64,000 bases of DNA, taken from the NCBI GenBank assembly GCA_963772815.1, contig CAVYYV010000003.1, positions 186,001 to 250,000 of the forward strand. The letters run 5' to 3'. Origin of the DNA: DATFFO01 sp963772815 (GTDB lineage: Bacteria > Actinomycetota > Acidimicrobiia > Spongiisociales > ZC4RG35). This document shows positions 16,826 to 25,871 of this stretch, piece after piece. The position numbers were made by a program, and so were the translations under genes. Below the pieces are notes generated by a model, which made no database searches, was not told where the DNA came from, and saw nothing but the letters and a program-made list of their open reading frames with translations. Within the stretch, counting starts at the first letter, position 1. Every line of letters starts with the position of its first letter.

Positions 16826-17860
16826 TTATCCACTGCTGTGCCGGGCGCGCCATTCGGCCGAGTACGAAACCAGCGTGTGCATGTAGTTGGCCCGCTCGTA
16901 CTGACCGGGGTCCGGGGCGGACTTGTGACTGAGACTGCCCCGCGCCTGGGCGACCGACTCGTACTCGTTTTCGGACAGCCACGATCGCAGGCCGGCCACG
17001 GCGTCCGTCAGAGCCGCCGGCCCCCGCCGCAGCAGAGCCGAAGCCATCATGGTCACGCTGGCTCCGGCCAGGATCATCTTCACGACTTCGGTGGCGGTGT
17101 GTACGCCCGTGGTTGCGGCCAGGTCCAGATCGACCTGGCCGTACAAGACGGCGACCCAGCGCAGAGGGAGGCGGAGCTCGTCTGGTGACGAGAGGACGAG
17201 GTTGGGCGCCACCGACAGCGTGTCGAGGTCGATGTCGGGTTGATAGAACCGGTTGAAGAGGACCAGGCCGTCGGCACCCGCCTCCGAGAAGCGGCGAGCC
17301 ATGGCCGAGACCGAGGAGAAGTACGGGCCGATCTTGACCGCTACCGGGAGGTCCACGGCCGACTTCACCTCCTCAACCAGAGCAAGACATCTCGCCTCGA
17401 CCTCGAAGGAGCCTTCCCCGGCATCGGTGGCCATGAAGTAGATATTCAGCTCCAGACCGTTGGCGCCGGCGTCCCCGAGCATTCGCGAGTAGCGGGTCCA
17501 ACCTCCCGGAGAGGTGCCGTTGAGACTGGCGATGATCGGAACGTCGAGCTCGTCAACTGCCCGGGTGACCAATTCCAGGTACTCGTCGGGACCCGTGTTG
17601 TAACCGTCGAGCTCCGGGAAGTAACCATCGGCCGCCTCGGCGAAGATCCCCGCCCCCACCTCCAGACCCATATGGACGGCCAGGGCATCGTGCTCGACCT
17701 GCTCCTCGAAAAGCGACGGCAGGACGACGGCCGGGGCTCCGGCCTCCACCAGGCGATGCAAGGTGTCGATATCGCCCGTCAGCGGAGAGGCCGAAGGCAT
17801 CACGGGGTGCTCGAGGTGGAACCCCAGGTAGTCGGTACTGAGATCGACCGGGGAGCTCAC
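16826..17860 (-). CDS. Dihydroorotate dehydrogenase-like FMN protein
   Basis: 344 residues, TIM-barrel flavoprotein: LEHPVMPSASPLTGDI, PIIASLNGTSPGGWTRYSRML, LELNIYFM, LPVAVKIGPYFSSVSAMARRFSEAGADGLVLFNRF, and ATTGVHTATEVVKMILAGASVTMMASALLRRG. This class is repeatedly found next to nifJ. It probably oxidises or reduces a substrate other than dihydroorotate, since it belongs to the divergent 'DHOD-like' group. The GTG start shares GTGA with the nifJ stop, so it is translated with NifJ. Confidence 0.85.
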   Translation of the reverse strand: MSSPVDLSTDYLGFHLEHPVMPSASPLTGDIDTLHRLVEAGAPAVVLPSLFEEQVEHDALAVHMGLEVGAGIFAEAADGYFPELDGYNTGPDEYLELVTRAVDELDVPIIASLNGTSPGGWTRYSRMLGDAGANGLELNIYFMATDAGEGSFEVEARCLALVEEVKSAVDLPVAVKIGPYFSSVSAMARRFSEAGADGLVLFNRFYQPDIDLDTLSVAPNLVLSSPDELRLPLRWVAVLYGQVDLDLAATTGVHTATEVVKMILAGASVTMMASALLRRGPAALTDAVAGLRSWLSENEYESVAQARGSLSHKSAPDPGQYERANYMHTLVSYSAEWRARHSSG

Positions 17861-20800
17861 TCGCTCACCTCGGCGAACTCTGCAGTGCGGTGGATCTCAA
17901 CCATCTGCTCGTACAGGTTCCAGCGGTTGTCGATGTCCTGTTGGGCAAGACGCATGAGCTCGTCCGCTCGCTCGGGGTTGGTTCTTCGCAACATGGAGAA
18001 GCGGGCTTCCTCGCGGGCGTACTCGGCGAAGGAGATCGTCGGTGTGCGGCTGTCGAGACGCAGCCCCGGCATCCCCTCCGCCTCGCGGGCCGGGTCGTAG
18101 CGGAACAGCGGCCAGTAGCCCGATTCGGTCGCCTTCTTCTGGTGGGTCATCTGGGTGCTCATGTCGATTCCGTGGGCAATGCAAGGACTGTAGGCCAGGA
18201 TGAGCGACACGCCCGGGTGAGCGGCCGCCTCCGTGAAGGCACGAACCGTCTGGGTCATGTTCCCGCCCATCGCCACCTGAGCCACGTAGACATTCCCGTA
18301 GCTCATCGCAATCTGGCCCAGGTCCTTCTTGGCCGTGGTCTTCCCCCCGGCGGCGAACTTGGCCACCGCCGCTCTGGGAGTCGCCTTGGACGCCTGGCCG
18401 CCGGTATTGGAGTAGACCTCGGTGTCGAGGACCAGGATGTTCACGTTCCGGCCCAAGGCCAGCACGTGATCGAGACCCCCGAACCCGATGTCGTAGGCCC
18501 AGCCGTCGCCTCCCACGATCCACACCCCGGTGTTCACCAGTCCCTCGGCCACGGATTCCAGGCGACGTGCCAGCACCCCGTCCATCGACTGGAGCCGCTC
18601 ACGGAGCCGGGCAACCCGCTCTCGTTGCGCTTCGATACCGACCGGGTCGCTCTGGTCGGCCTCGAGTATCTCGACGGCCAGGGAGCCCAGGTCGGGGAGC
18701 AGGGCGGTGACGAGCAGGCGGGCATCGGCCTGGACTTGGTCCAGGGCAACCCGCATCCCCAGTCCGAATTCGGCGTTGTCCTCGAAGAGAGAGTTGGACC
18801 AGGCTGGCCCCCGGCCATGCTCGTCGGCGGCCCACGGGGTGGTGGGAAGGTTTCCGCCGTAGATCGAGGAACAGCCGGTGGCGTTGGCGACGATGACGGT
18901 GTCTCCGAAGAGCTGGCTCATCAGCTTCAGGTAGGGGGTCTCGCCACAACCGGAGCAGGCACCCGAGAACTCGAAGAGGGGGTCGAGCAACTGAGATCCC
19001 TTCACGGTGGCCAGACTCACTTCTCTTCGATTCATCGTGGGAAGAGTCAGGAAGTAGTCGAAGCGAGCCCGCTCCCGCTCTAGATAATCGTCGACCGGAG
19101 TCATGTTGATGGCCTTGTGCCCCACCTCCGACTTCGAAGTGGCCGGGCAGATGTCGACACATACCCCACAGCCGGTGCAGTCGTCGGGAGCGACTTGCAC
19201 CGTCAGGTATCGACCGGCCAGGTCCCGACCCGATGCCTCCTTCCAGATGAAGTCGGGCGGAGCGTCTTCCACGGCCGACGGCAGGAATGCCTTCATCCTG
19301 ATCGTGGCGTGGGGGCAGACCAGGGCGCACCGCCCACAGTCGATGCATATCTCCGGATCCCAGATCGGGATTTCGGTGGCCAGGCCCCGCTTCTCGTACT
19401 TCGTCGTGCCGGTCGGGAACGTTCCGTCGACCGGCATGGCCGAGACCGGTAGCAGGTCGCCCTCACCGGCCATGATGCGAGCCGTGACGCGCTTAACGAA
19501 GTCGGGGGCGTCAGCTGCCAGCGCCTGCCGTGGTGTGGCTGCGGCAGGTCCAGCGGAGTCAGGGATGCTGACTTGCTCCAACCCGGCCAGCGCCTCGTCG
19601 ATCACGGCGTGGTTTCGCCTCACCACTGCCTCGCCACGCTTGCCGTAGGTCTTGGCTATCTCGGTCTTCATGGCCTCGATCGCCTCCTCGAGCGGCAGCA
19701 TGCCGGTCAGCTTGAAGAAGCAAGCCTGGAGGGCGGTGTTGATTCGACCGCCCAGACCGGCTTCGGCGCTGATCCGCTGGGCGTCGACCACCCACAGCTC
19801 CAGGTTCCGATCGATGATGGTCCGTTGGACGTGTGGGGGCAGATAGTCCCACACCTCGGTGGCCGGGAAGGGGCTGTTGAGTAGGAAGGTGGACCCGGGC
19901 CGGGCCGATCCGAGGAGACTGGCGCGATCGAGCATCCCGAATTGGTGGCAGCCAACGAAGGTGGGCTCCCCGACCAGATAGGTGGAGGAGATGGGATGGG
20001 GTGAGAAACGCAGGTGGGAGACGGTCTGGGAACCCGACTTCTTCGAGTCGTACACGAAATAGCCCTGGGCGTATAGGGGGGTATGGCTGCCGACGATACG
20101 CACAGAGTTCTTGTTGGCACCCACGGTCCCATCCGAGCCCAGTCCGTAGAAGACTGCCCTGACCACGTCGTCCGGCTCGTGCCAGCCCGCCGGGTCGTAG
20201 GCGACGCTCGTGTGGGTGACATCGTCGACGATGCCGACCGTAAAGTGCTGGTGGGAGGGCCGCTGGTCGGCCATGACACCCTTGACCATCGCCGGTGTGA
20301 ACTCCTTGGACGACAGGCCGTAGCGGCCTCCGGTCACCGCAGGAATGGTCCCTTCCCAACGTTCGGCCAGGGCCGCCACTACGTCCAGGTAGAGCGGCTC
20401 TCCTACCCCACCCGGTTCTTTGGTGCGGTCCAGCACTGCCACGGACCGCGTCGAGTCGGGCAGGGCGGCGCAGAAACGGCCTACGTCGAAGGGACGGTAG
20501 AGACGGACGACGACGAGGCCGACCGACTCGCCTTCGGCGACCGCGGCCTCGACCGCTTCGATGGCGGCGCCGGCTCCGGAGCCCATCATTACCAGCACCC
20601 GTTCGGCGTCAGGAGCTCCGACGTATTCGAACGGCGAGTAGCGGCGGCCGGTCAACTCTTCGAAACGAGCCATCACGTCGGCCACGATTCCGGGCACCGC
20701 CTCGTAGTAGGTGTTGACGGCCTCCCGGGCCTGGAAGAACACGTCCGGGTTCTGGGCCGTTCCCCGGATCACCGGACGATGGGGATTGAGGGAGCGCAGC

Positions 20801-21438
20801 CTGTGATCGACGATGAGATCCTCCGACACCATCTGCCTGAGGATGTCCTCGCTCACCGTGGTGACCTTGGTTATCTCGTGTGAGGTTCGGAAGCCATCGA
20901 AGAAGTGGAGGAAGGGCACCCGGGAGCGAAGCGAGGCGGAATGGGCGATCGCGGCCAGGTCCTGTGCCTCCTGGGCTGAATTCGACGCCAGCATGGCGAA
21001 GCCGGTCTGGCGTACGGCCATGACATCAGAGTGGTCGCCGAAGATGGACAGAGCATGAGATGCCACGGTGCGGGCGGCCACGTGGATCACCGTGGGCGAG
21101 AGCTCACCGGCGATCTTGAACATGTTGGGCAGCATCAGCAGCAGGCCCTGTGAGGCCGTGAAGGTGGTGGTGAGGGCGCCGGCCTGGAGGGAACCGTGTA
21201 CGGCGCCGGCCGCCCCTGCCTCGCTCTGCATCTCCACCACCTCGGGGACCACGCCCCACAGGTTGGGCCTCCCCGCCGTCGACCAGGCGTCGGCGTGCTC
21301 GCCCATTGGCGAAGCCGGAGTGATGGGGTAGATGGACGCCACTTCGCTCAAGGCATAGGCGATTCGGGCCGCCGCCTCGTTCCCGTCCATCATCTCGGTG
21401 GCCGGTGGGGTGCCGGTTTGGGTCGCTTCTGAATCCAT
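17857..21438 (-). CDS. nifJ: Pyruvate:ferredoxin (flavodoxin) oxidoreductase
   Basis: 1193 residues from MDSEATQTGTPPATEMMDGNEAAARI, the usual length for one-piece enzymes. Order: domain I (YPITPASPMGEHAD), domain II transketolase-like, the gamma domain (GLGSDGTVGANKNSVRIVG), two 4Fe-4S motifs (CIDCGRCALVCP and CTGCGVCVDICP), a third cluster region with CSGCGETPYLKL, and thiamine diphosphate binding GDGWAYDIGFGGLDHVLA...NTGGQASKATP. It interconverts pyruvate and CoA with acetyl-CoA and CO2 using ferredoxin. Despite the name, no nitrogen-fixation gene is present. Oxygen-sensitive enzyme; context suggests anaerobic or microoxic use. Confidence 0.94.
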   Translation of the reverse strand: MDSEATQTGTPPATEMMDGNEAAARIAYALSEVASIYPITPASPMGEHADAWSTAGRPNLWGVVPEVVEMQSEAGAAGAVHGSLQAGALTTTFTASQGLLLMLPNMFKIAGELSPTVIHVAARTVASHALSIFGDHSDVMAVRQTGFAMLASNSAQEAQDLAAIAHSASLRSRVPFLHFFDGFRTSHEITKVTTVSEDILRQMVSEDLIVDHRLRSLNPHRPVIRGTAQNPDVFFQAREAVNTYYEAVPGIVADVMARFEELTGRRYSPFEYVGAPDAERVLVMMGSGAGAAIEAVEAAVAEGESVGLVVVRLYRPFDVGRFCAALPDSTRSVAVLDRTKEPGGVGEPLYLDVVAALAERWEGTIPAVTGGRYGLSSKEFTPAMVKGVMADQRPSHQHFTVGIVDDVTHTSVAYDPAGWHEPDDVVRAVFYGLGSDGTVGANKNSVRIVGSHTPLYAQGYFVYDSKKSGSQTVSHLRFSPHPISSTYLVGEPTFVGCHQFGMLDRASLLGSARPGSTFLLNSPFPATEVWDYLPPHVQRTIIDRNLELWVVDAQRISAEAGLGGRINTALQACFFKLTGMLPLEEAIEAMKTEIAKTYGKRGEAVVRRNHAVIDEALAGLEQVSIPDSAGPAAATPRQALAADAPDFVKRVTARIMAGEGDLLPVSAMPVDGTFPTGTTKYEKRGLATEIPIWDPEICIDCGRCALVCPHATIRMKAFLPSAVEDAPPDFIWKEASGRDLAGRYLTVQVAPDDCTGCGVCVDICPATSKSEVGHKAINMTPVDDYLERERARFDYFLTLPTMNRREVSLATVKGSQLLDPLFEFSGACSGCGETPYLKLMSQLFGDTVIVANATGCSSIYGGNLPTTPWAADEHGRGPAWSNSLFEDNAEFGLGMRVALDQVQADARLLVTALLPDLGSLAVEILEADQSDPVGIEAQRERVARLRERLQSMDGVLARRLESVAEGLVNTGVWIVGGDGWAYDIGFGGLDHVLALGRNVNILVLDTEVYSNTGGQASKATPRAAVAKFAAGGKTTAKKDLGQIAMSYGNVYVAQVAMGGNMTQTVRAFTEAAAHPGVSLILAYSPCIAHGIDMSTQMTHQKKATESGYWPLFRYDPAREAEGMPGLRLDSRTPTISFAEYAREEARFSMLRRTNPERADELMRLAQQDIDNRWNLYEQMVEIHRTAEFAEVSE

Positions 21439-21714
21439 CCTTCCGATCCTGGTCGAGTAGCCGAGCCGAACCCAGGGTAGGAAGCCCCGCACGACCCCGG
21501 TCCTTCGTCCCTTCACTCCGACCACGAGCGTCCTCACCCTTCATTGGATGTAGACGAACGCCCCGCCCCTTCCTTGGTCCATGACCATCGTTATGCGTCC
21601 GCCAATATCCGAGGAACCGGGTGGGCATCCACTCAGCTCCAGACAGCCGGCGGGCCGTTCGGCCCTGGTGGCGGTGTCGGCCAAGGGACACCATGGAGAG
21701 CACGGAGGTGTTGG
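21439..21714. promoter_or_regulatory. Divergent nifJ/ppsA promoter region with palindromes
   Basis: 276 bases between two diverging operons. It holds the perfect palindrome GGGCCGTTCGGCCC at 21652-21665, about 50 bases before ppsA, and CGGTCCTTCGTCCCTT at 21499-21514, about 60 bases before nifJ. Read in the nifJ direction the latter is AAGGGACGAAGGACCG. Both resemble the mycobacterial DosR box GGGAC-N4-GTCCC. A binding protein is not identified in the window. Confidence 0.4.
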
Positions 21715-24126
21715 ATGAGTTACGTACGGTGGTTCGACGAGATCGGGATCGACGATGTCGCCACGGTGGGGGGCAAGAACGCCTCGCTGGGTGAGATGTA
21801 CCGGGATCTGAGGCCACTGGGAGTCCCGATCCCCAACGGCTTCGCCCTGACCGTGCAGGCCTATCGCGACACGCTCAGCACGGCAGGCGCCTGGGACGAG
21901 TTGGCCGCTCTCATGGATGGGATCGGTCGAGTCGACGTGACCGAGCTGGCCCGGCGCGGCCGAAAAGCCCGTCAGCTCGTCTACGCCGCCCCTCTACCCG
22001 ACGACGCGGCGTCGGAGATAACCGACGCCTACGGCAAGCTCGAAGCCGAATACGGGCCCGACCTGACCGTGGCCGTCCGGTCATCGGCTACCGCTGAGGA
22101 CCTGCCGACCGCCTCCTTCGCCGGGCAACACGAGACCTACCTCAACATCCACGGGGCAGAGAGAGTCCAGGATGCCTGCCGACGCTGCTTCGCGTCCCTC
22201 TTCACGGACCGGGCCATCTCCTACCGGGAGGAACGGGGCTTTGACCATCTCGCCCTGGGGCTATCGGCGGGAATCATGAAGATGGTGCGCTCCGATCTGG
22301 CGTCGTCTGGCGTGATCTTCACCATCGACACCGAATCGGGTTTCCCCGACGTTGTCTTCCTCACCGCCTCCTACGGGCTCGGCGAGAACATCGTCCAGGG
22401 CACCGTCGACCCCGACGAGTTCTATGTTCACAAACCCACCTATGAGAAGGGGTACCGGACGGTTCTGCGCCGGTCCCTGGGCGGCAAGCAGCTCAAGATG
22501 GTGTACGCCCAGGCACGCGGCGGCCAGACCACCGCCAACATCCCCACACCCGATCAGGATCAGTCGCGTTTCTGTGTCTCTGACGAGGACGTCCTCTCCC
22601 TGGCGGGCTATGCCATCGCCATCGAGAAGCATTTCAGCGAGCGGGCCGGCAAGCAGACACCGATGGACATCGAATGGGCCAAGGATGGAGTGGACGGGAA
22701 CCTCTATATCGTCCAGGCCCGACCCGAGACCGTCGCCTCACAGGTCCAGGGCCACACCATCCGTCAGTACCACATGCAGGAAGGCGGTCAGGTGCTGATC
22801 GTGGGACGGGCTGTGGGCTCGGCGGCGGCATCCGGGAAGGCGAGGGTCGTGCTCCATACCGAGGAACTCTCCACCTTCCGGCCCGGCGAGGTTCTGATCG
22901 CAGACACCACCACCCCCGATTGGGAACCGGTGATGAAGACCGCTGCGGCCATCGTCACCAACCGGGGTGGACGCACCTGTCACGCTGCCATCGTGGCCCG
23001 GGAGCTCGGCATCCCGGCCGTGGTGGGCGCCGGTGAGGCCACGACCACCGTGACCACGGGCAAGACGGTGACGGTCTCGTGTGCGGAAGGAGACCAGGGC
23101 CGTGTCTACGAGGGCGAGGTCGCGTTCACGATCGAGGAGGTGGAGGCGAGCCGGGTCCCGACCCGAACCCACGTCATGGTCAATCTGGGCAACCCGGATC
23201 AAGCGCTCGAAACGGGCCGCCTCCCGGTGGACGGTGTCGGACTGGCGCGGATGGAGTTCATCGTCTCCGAGTCGATCCAGGCCCATCCCATGGCCCTGCT
23301 CCACCCCGAGCGGGTGGAGGACCCCGATCAGCGGGCCAGGATCGACCAGCTGATCAGCGGTTACCCCGACGGCGCAGACTTCTTCATCCAGCGCCTATCC
23401 GAGGGAGTCGGCACGATCGCCGCCGCCTTCTATCCCAGGCCGGTGGTGGTGAGGATGTCGGACTTCAAGACCAACGAGTACGCCAGCCTGATCGGGGGCC
23501 GGGGCTTCGAACCAGTCGAGGCCAACCCCATGATCGGGTTCCGGGGAGCCTCTCGATACTCCCACCCCGCCTATGAGGAGGGATTTGCTCTGGAATGCAC
23601 CGCCATGCGACGGGTCCGCAATGACATGGGCCTCACCAACGTGATCCTGATGATCCCATTCTGCCGGCGGGTGGACGAAGGAAGGCGGGTTCTAGACGTC
23701 ATGGCCAAGAACGGCCTGGTCAGAGGCGAAGAGGGCCTGCAGATCTACGTCATGTGCGAGATCCCCAACAACGTGGTCCAGATCGACGCCTTCGCCGAGC
23801 TGTTCGACGGGTTCTCGATCGGGTCCAACGACCTGACCCAGCTCCTGCTGGGAGTCGACCGTGACTCCGAACTGGTCGCATTCGACTTCGACGAGCGCGA
23901 CCCGGGAGTGATAGCCACGATCGAGGCGGCCATCACCGGTGCGCATCGCCACGACCGCCACATCGGGATATGCGGCCAGGCCCCGTCGGATTATCCGGAG
24001 ATGGCCGAGGCACTGGTGCGAATGGGCATCGACTCGATGAGCCTCGACCCTCACACGGTGCTGGCCACGGCAGCCCGGGTGGCAGAGGTCGAGAAGACCG
24101 TGACCGCGGAGGCATCCACCGGCTGA
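21715..24126 (+). CDS. ppsA: Phosphoenolpyruvate synthase
   Basis: 803 residues. The ATP-grasp domain (TVGGKNASLGEM...VRSSATAEDLPTASFAGQHETYLN) is followed by the swivelling phosphohistidine domain (GGRTCHAAIVARELG, His423) and the C-terminal PEP-binding barrel (VRMSDFKTNEYASLIGG...FSIGSNDLTQLLLGVDRDSE). It makes PEP from pyruvate and ATP. Start chosen at 21715 because CGGAGG lies upstream; the longer frame has no ribosome site and an arginine-rich non-conserved lead. Divergent from nifJ, so pyruvate made by NifJ can go to gluconeogenesis. Confidence 0.92.
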   Translation: MSYVRWFDEIGIDDVATVGGKNASLGEMYRDLRPLGVPIPNGFALTVQAYRDTLSTAGAWDELAALMDGIGRVDVTELARRGRKARQLVYAAPLPDDAASEITDAYGKLEAEYGPDLTVAVRSSATAEDLPTASFAGQHETYLNIHGAERVQDACRRCFASLFTDRAISYREERGFDHLALGLSAGIMKMVRSDLASSGVIFTIDTESGFPDVVFLTASYGLGENIVQGTVDPDEFYVHKPTYEKGYRTVLRRSLGGKQLKMVYAQARGGQTTANIPTPDQDQSRFCVSDEDVLSLAGYAIAIEKHFSERAGKQTPMDIEWAKDGVDGNLYIVQARPETVASQVQGHTIRQYHMQEGGQVLIVGRAVGSAAASGKARVVLHTEELSTFRPGEVLIADTTTPDWEPVMKTAAAIVTNRGGRTCHAAIVARELGIPAVVGAGEATTTVTTGKTVTVSCAEGDQGRVYEGEVAFTIEEVEASRVPTRTHVMVNLGNPDQALETGRLPVDGVGLARMEFIVSESIQAHPMALLHPERVEDPDQRARIDQLISGYPDGADFFIQRLSEGVGTIAAAFYPRPVVVRMSDFKTNEYASLIGGRGFEPVEANPMIGFRGASRYSHPAYEEGFALECTAMRRVRNDMGLTNVILMIPFCRRVDEGRRVLDVMAKNGLVRGEEGLQIYVMCEIPNNVVQIDAFAELFDGFSIGSNDLTQLLLGVDRDSELVAFDFDERDPGVIATIEAAITGAHRHDRHIGICGQAPSDYPEMAEALVRMGIDSMSLDPHTVLATAARVAEVEKTVTAEASTG

Positions 24127-24150
24127 GCGACGGTCGAGACGAGCGCCCCG

Positions 24151-24369
24151 CTACTCGCTGGAGACAAGGGCGGCTCGCATCTCCAGGGCCGCCTTTGCCC
24201 GAGCGGGATCGAGTACCTCCAGCGAGTATCCGGAGTGAGTCAGCACCATGTCGCCGATGACGGCGTCCGGTGTGTAGACGAGGCACACGGGTCGGGCGTC
24301 CACCGAGCCCATCGGGAAGCCCCCCTCATCCCACCTGTCTTCCAGCGCTCCTACGGACCCCAGGCACAT
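24151..24369 (-). CDS. hypC: HypC-family hydrogenase maturation chaperone (set 2)
   Basis: 72 residues, MCLGSVGALED at the start (Cys2 kept; the usual Pro after MCxA replaced) and GDMVLTHSGYSLEVLDPARAKAALE at the end, as in HypC. It shares its first base with the stop of hypA (set 2). Divergent in the N-terminal loop compared with set 1, which fits recognition of a different large subunit. It ends 25 bases from the converging ppsA. Confidence 0.82.
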   Translation of the reverse strand: MCLGSVGALEDRWDEGGFPMGSVDARPVCLVYTPDAVIGDMVLTHSGYSLEVLDPARAKAALEMRAALVSSE

Positions 24370-24701
24370 CAGACTCGCTCCTCCACCCAGCCGGCCAGTG
24401 ACACATCAGGGGCCGGGTGAACGATCAGGCCGTTGGAGCCGCAGGCAGGACAGATGGTCAGCTTCCCACCTTCGTAACGCTGCCCGCAGCCGAGGCATTG
24501 AAGCCAATGATCCTTGGTCAGATACAACAAATCGACTGTAGCGATGGTCGAGTCGGAGGTGGCCGAGCGCCAGGCCAGCTCCACAACGTCCCGATCGGTC
24601 TCGGGGCTCACGGCCAGCGCAACCTGGCTGACACGCTCGCCGGGCTGGAGACGGGACAGGAGATCGGCCGCCACCTGCGAAACCAGAGCCCACTCATGCA
24701 T
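24369..24701 (-). CDS. hypA: HypA nickel-insertion protein (set 2)
   Basis: 110 residues. MHEWALVSQVAADLL gives the nickel-binding His2/Glu3, and the zinc site is complete: CLGCGQRYEGGKLTICPAC (two CxxC pairs). It delivers nickel to the hydrogenase large subunit with HypB (not in the window). It overlaps the protease gene by 8 bases, exactly the same gene order as set 1. Confidence 0.85.
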   Translation of the reverse strand: MHEWALVSQVAADLLSRLQPGERVSQVALAVSPETDRDVVELAWRSATSDSTIATVDLLYLTKDHWLQCLGCGQRYEGGKLTICPACGSNGLIVHPAPDVSLAGWVEERV

Positions 24702-25173
24702 GGGCCTGCTCCCTTGCCCCCCACGACCGCAGGATCGCCAGAGCCTGATCCACCATCTCGGGTAAAGCCGCTGCCACGACCGGTGAGAGGCCGTATCCGG
24801 TCTCGACCGAAGCCGGCACCACCCCTACCGCAGCCACCTGCGCCGGAGTGGACCCCATAAGGTCGGCAGCTGCCAGCACCTCGGTCACGCCGAGCTGGTG
24901 GGCGGAGTAGAGGAGTCGGGCCTCTCGTCGAATTTCCTCGCCCCCGTAAACGACCACCTGCCCCGGCTCTAGGTCATCGGAGACCACGGCATCCAGCACC
25001 AGGAGCGCACGTCGCCCTTCGATGGTGGGTAGCAGCGCCAGTCCCAAGGTGCCTCCGTCGACCACCTCGACATCGAGCTCGCGAGCACCTAACCGCTTCG
25101 CCGCCACCACTCCCGCCCCTTCATCGGAGAACAGTTCATTGCCCAGGCCCAGGACCAGGATCTCGGGTGTCAC
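24694..25173 (-). CDS. Hydrogenase maturation endopeptidase (set 2)
   Basis: 159 residues of the HyaD/HupD family: LVLGLGNELFSDEGAGVVAAKRL with the acidic nickel ligand, LVLDAVVSDDLEPG, and LYSAHQLGVTEVLAAADLMG with the histidine ligand. It should remove the C-terminal tail (about 14 residues after the DPCMACAAH motif) of HupL. The ATG overlaps the cytochrome b stop (ATGA). Confidence 0.87.
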   Translation of the reverse strand: MTPEILVLGLGNELFSDEGAGVVAAKRLGARELDVEVVDGGTLGLALLPTIEGRRALLVLDAVVSDDLEPGQVVVYGGEEIRREARLLYSAHQLGVTEVLAAADLMGSTPAQVAAVGVVPASVETGYGLSPVVAAALPEMVDQALAILRSWGAREQAHA

Positions 25174-25871
25174 AACAGATCCCGATCAACCTGTTTGCGA
25201 CCGGTGAAGATCGACGAAACGAGGCCGTTCTTCTCCTCGATGTCGACCAAGACCGCCGAGTAGAGGTGGTGAACCACGAATCCCCATGTGAGCCACATGA
25301 TGATGTGGTGAGTCAACCTCACCGCCGCAACGGACCCCAGGGCGAACACCCAGCCGGTCAGGTTGGACAGGAGACCGCCGGGATCGTCCAGGCCATGCAG
25401 CCCCAAGCCTGTGACGATCTGCACCAGAAACATCATGTAGACCGCCGTGTAGGCCAAGCCCGCCAGGGGGTTGTGCCCGACCTCAGTGGGAGGATCCCTG
25501 CGCAGGAAGAGGTAGTACTTGAGCATCTGAAGGCCCTTGCCTCGCCGTTCGCGGTGAACCGGGATGAACTGATCCCAGTGGGACCATCTGTTGCCGGTGA
25601 ACGCCCAGATGATCCGGGCCAGCACCGCGGCGACCATCACCCAGGCCGCCACGAGGTGGATGGAGCGCATCGTCCCCATCACGAAACGGGGATCGCTGCC
25701 CGTGAGCAGGAAGGGGTTCCCGATGTAGTACCCGGTCACCGACAGCACTATCACCGACAGGAAGATCGTCCAGTGGGTGATCCGCACCGGCAGCTCCCAC
25801 ACTCTGATCACGGCTCTTGGCTGGCTGGGCTCTGTCCCGGGTCCGGTTACGGAGCGCTCGTCGACGGTCAT
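25170..25871 (-). CDS. Ni/Fe-hydrogenase b-type cytochrome subunit
   Basis: 233 residues of the HyaC/HupC/CybH family. Four membrane helices: ITHWTIFLSVIVLSVTGYYIG, IHLVAAWVMVAAVLARIIWAF, TAVYMMFLVQIVTGLGL and LTHHIIMWLTWGFVVHHLYSAVLV, with paired histidines that bind two hemes. It anchors HupSL and passes electrons to the quinone pool. ATG at 25871 overlaps the hupL stop (ATGA). Confidence 0.9.
   Translation of the reverse strand: MTVDERSVTGPGTEPSQPRAVIRVWELPVRITHWTIFLSVIVLSVTGYYIGNPFLLTGSDPRFVMGTMRSIHLVAAWVMVAAVLARIIWAFTGNRWSHWDQFIPVHRERRGKGLQMLKYYLFLRRDPPTEVGHNPLAGLAYTAVYMMFLVQIVTGLGLHGLDDPGGLLSNLTGWVFALGSVAAVRLTHHIIMWLTWGFVVHHLYSAVLVDIEEKNGLVSSIFTGRKQVDRDLL

Noticed and set aside
17890..19083. 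Long open frame on the plus strand opposite nifJ
   Set aside because: Antisense shadow of a strongly conserved enzyme; no domain recognised.
17857..21438. Nitrogen fixation locus suggested by the name nifJ
   Set aside because: No nifH, nifD or nifK; NifJ here is a general pyruvate:ferredoxin oxidoreductase.
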